Source: Okapia johnstoni (taxonomy: Eukaryota > Chordata > Mammalia > Artiodactyla > Giraffidae). Taken from it: a stretch of 64,000 nucleotides of DNA. Below, in pieces: positions 62,517-64,000 of this stretch; the stretch's first letter is position 1; every line of letters starts with the position of its first letter. The stretch covers positions 25,131,501-25,195,500 of the forward strand of contig CM044306.1 in NCBI GenBank assembly GCA_024291935.2. The letters are read 5' to 3'. The position numbers and the translations under genes are program-made. The notes below the pieces were generated by a model. The model did not search any database. It saw only the letters and a program-made list of their open reading frames with translations, and was not told the DNA's origin.

Positions 62517-63984
62517 GATAAATCCATGCACCTATGGACTCCTTATCTTCGACAAAGGAGGCAAGAATATACAATGGAGAAAAGACAATCTCTTTAACAA
62601 GTGGTGCTGGGAAAACTGGTCAACCACTTGTAAAAGAATGAAATTAGAACACTTTCTAATACCATACACAAAAATAAACTCAAAATGGATTAAAGATCTA
62701 AACGTAAGACCAGAAACTATAAAACTCCTGGAGGAAAACATAGGCAAAACACTCTCCGACATAAATCACAGCAGGATCCTCCATGACCCACCTCCCAGAA
62801 TATTGGACATAAAAGCAAAAATAAACAAATGGGACCTAATTAAAATTAAAAGCTTTTGCACAACAAAGGAAACTGTAAGCAAGGTGAAAAGACAGCCTTC
62901 AGAATGGGAGAAAATAATAGCAAACGAAGCAACAGACAAACAATTAATCTCAAAAATATACAAACAACTCCTGCAGCTCAATTCCAGAAAAATAAACGAC
63001 CCAATCAAAAAATGGGCCAAAGAACTAAACAGACATTTCTCCAAAGAAGACATACAGATGGCTAACAAACACATGAAAAGATGCTCAACATCACTCATTA
63101 TTAGAGAAATGCAAATCAAAACCACAATGAGGTACCATCACACACCAGTCAGAATGGCTGCTATCCAAAAGTCTACAAGCAATAAATGCTGGAGAGGGTG
63201 TGGAGAAAAGGGAACCCTCTTACACTGTCGGTGGGAATGCAAACTAGTACAGCCACTATGGAGAACAGTGTGGAGATTCCTTAAAAAACTGGGAATAGAA
63301 CTGCCATATGACCCAGCAATCCCACTGCTGGGCATACACACTGAGGAAACCAGAATTGAAAGAGACGCGTGTACCCCAATGTTCATCACAGCACTGTTTA
63401 CAATAGCCAGGACATGGAAGCAACCTAGATGTCCATTGGCAGACGAATGGATAAGGAAGCTGTGGTACATATACACAATGGAATATTACTCAGCCATTAA
63501 AAAAAATACATTTGAATTGGTTCTATTGAGATGGATGAAACTGGAGCCCTTTATACAGAGTGAAGTAAGCCAGAAAGAAAAACACCAATACAGTATACTA
63601 ATGCATATATACGGAATTTGAAAGATGGTAACGATAACCTTATATGAGAGACAGAATAAGAGACACAGATGCATAGAACAGTCTTATGGACTCTGAGGGA
63701 GAAGGTGAGGGTGGGACGTTCTGGGACAATAGCATTGAAACATGTATATTATCATATGTGAAACAGAACACCATTCCATGTTCGATGCATGAGACAAATG
63801 CTCAGGGCTGGGGCAATGGGATGACCCAGAGGGATGGGATGGGGAGGGGGGTGGGAGGGGGGTTCAGGATGGGGAATACATGTAAACCCATGGCTGATTC
63901 ATGTCAATGTATGGCAAAAACCACTACAATATTGTAAAGTAATCAGCCCTCAACTAAAATAAATAAATTTATTAAAAAAAAAAC
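62517..63984 (+). mobile_element. Young bovine-type L1, 5'-truncated
   Basis: L1 moves by target-primed reverse transcription with its ORF2 protein. Only the last about 365 codons of ORF2 plus the 3' UTR are present. The frame is open without a break from the truncation point to the native stop at 63621 (ending [11 protein letters not shown]), and keeps the cysteine/histidine cluster CWRGCGEKG...LHCRWEC. The open frame runs upstream into flanking DNA (to 62344) only by chance. The 3' UTR has a G-rich stretch and ends AATAAATAAATTTATT plus A-tail. Target-site copies near AAAACCCTCTGGGAGA (62503) and AAAACCTCTGGGGA (63987) support a recent insertion. Confidence 0.92.
63805..63877 (+). repeat. 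G-rich 3' UTR stretch of the L1
   Basis: GATGGGATGGGGAGGGGGG, then TGGGAGGGGGGTTCAGG, a G-quadruplex-prone run of a kind seen in many mammalian L1 3' UTRs. Confidence 0.75.
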
Positions 63985-64000
63985 AAAAAACCTCTGGGGA

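Noticed and set aside
62344..63621. 425-codon open frame, the longest in the window
   Set aside because: From about codon 60 on it is L1 ORF2; the first part is flanking DNA joined by chance. It is not a host gene.

Overview
The window is nuclear DNA of a ruminant, almost certainly a bovid such as cattle, buffalo, sheep or goat. The evidence is its repeats: BovB (RTE) retrotransposons with their short TTCAG/TGAAC tail, dimeric Bov-A2 and tRNA-Glu-headed Bov-tA SINEs, CHR-type cetartiodactyl SINEs and a young bovine-type L1. There are no prokaryotic features (no operons, no CRISPR, no rRNA or tRNA genes). Nearly all long open frames are chance frames in GC-rich DNA or pieces of retrotransposons.

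I recognise one host protein gene, TMEM92, on the plus strand (coding span 22866-27096). It has five coding exons with consensus splice sites at every junction and joins to a 158-residue type I membrane protein: signal peptide, six-cysteine ectodomain, one membrane segment, and a cytoplasmic tail with two PPPPY motifs. In human, TMEM92 lies between COL1A1 and XYLT2, so the left flank is probably the COL1A1-side intergenic region and the right flank the XYLT2 side. This is inferred from synteny, because neither gene is in the window. The gene start is CpG-rich. A minus-strand CTCF-like motif lies just upstream (22039-22055) and a near-consensus plus-strand CTCF motif lies in intron 1 (25380-25398).

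Layout: 1-3.05 kb is old L1 sequence on the minus strand, with two younger SINEs inside it. About 3.2-3.65 kb is a simple repeat plus Bov-A SINEs. About 3.8-17.8 kb is GC-rich, nearly free of young repeats, and carries MIR/L2 remnants, two kinds of local duplication (a patchwork at 6032-6164 and a 290-bp direct repeat at 9855/10914) and a GATA-rich candidate element near 16.3 kb. 17.8-19.5 kb is L1 with SINEs, then a BovB 3' end. 20.5-21.7 kb holds a palindromic MITE and a purine-rich tract. 21.9-27.1 kb is the CpG-rich region and TMEM92. 28.9-38.7 kb holds old LINE fragments, a probable full-length BovB with target-site duplication (32366-36395), a MaLR-like LTR and a composite SINE-L1-BovB insert. 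40.8-45.8 kb is one minus-strand L1 split by a Bov-A, an LTR, a Bov-tA and a BovB. 46.7-58.6 kb is mixed intergenic DNA with an antisense LTR, SINEs and L2. 58.6-60.9 kb is a plus-strand L1 containing an RPL10A processed pseudogene (itself split by a CHR SINE) and a BovB. 62.5-64.0 kb is a young 5'-truncated L1 whose second target-site copy ends at the window edge.

I found no new multi-gene system. The observations most worth checking are the locally templated patchwork at 6.03-6.16 kb, the composite element present at both 38.4 and 43.4 kb, and the divergent CTCF motif pair around the TMEM92 promoter. All repeat family names come from memory of consensus sequences and were not checked against a library.
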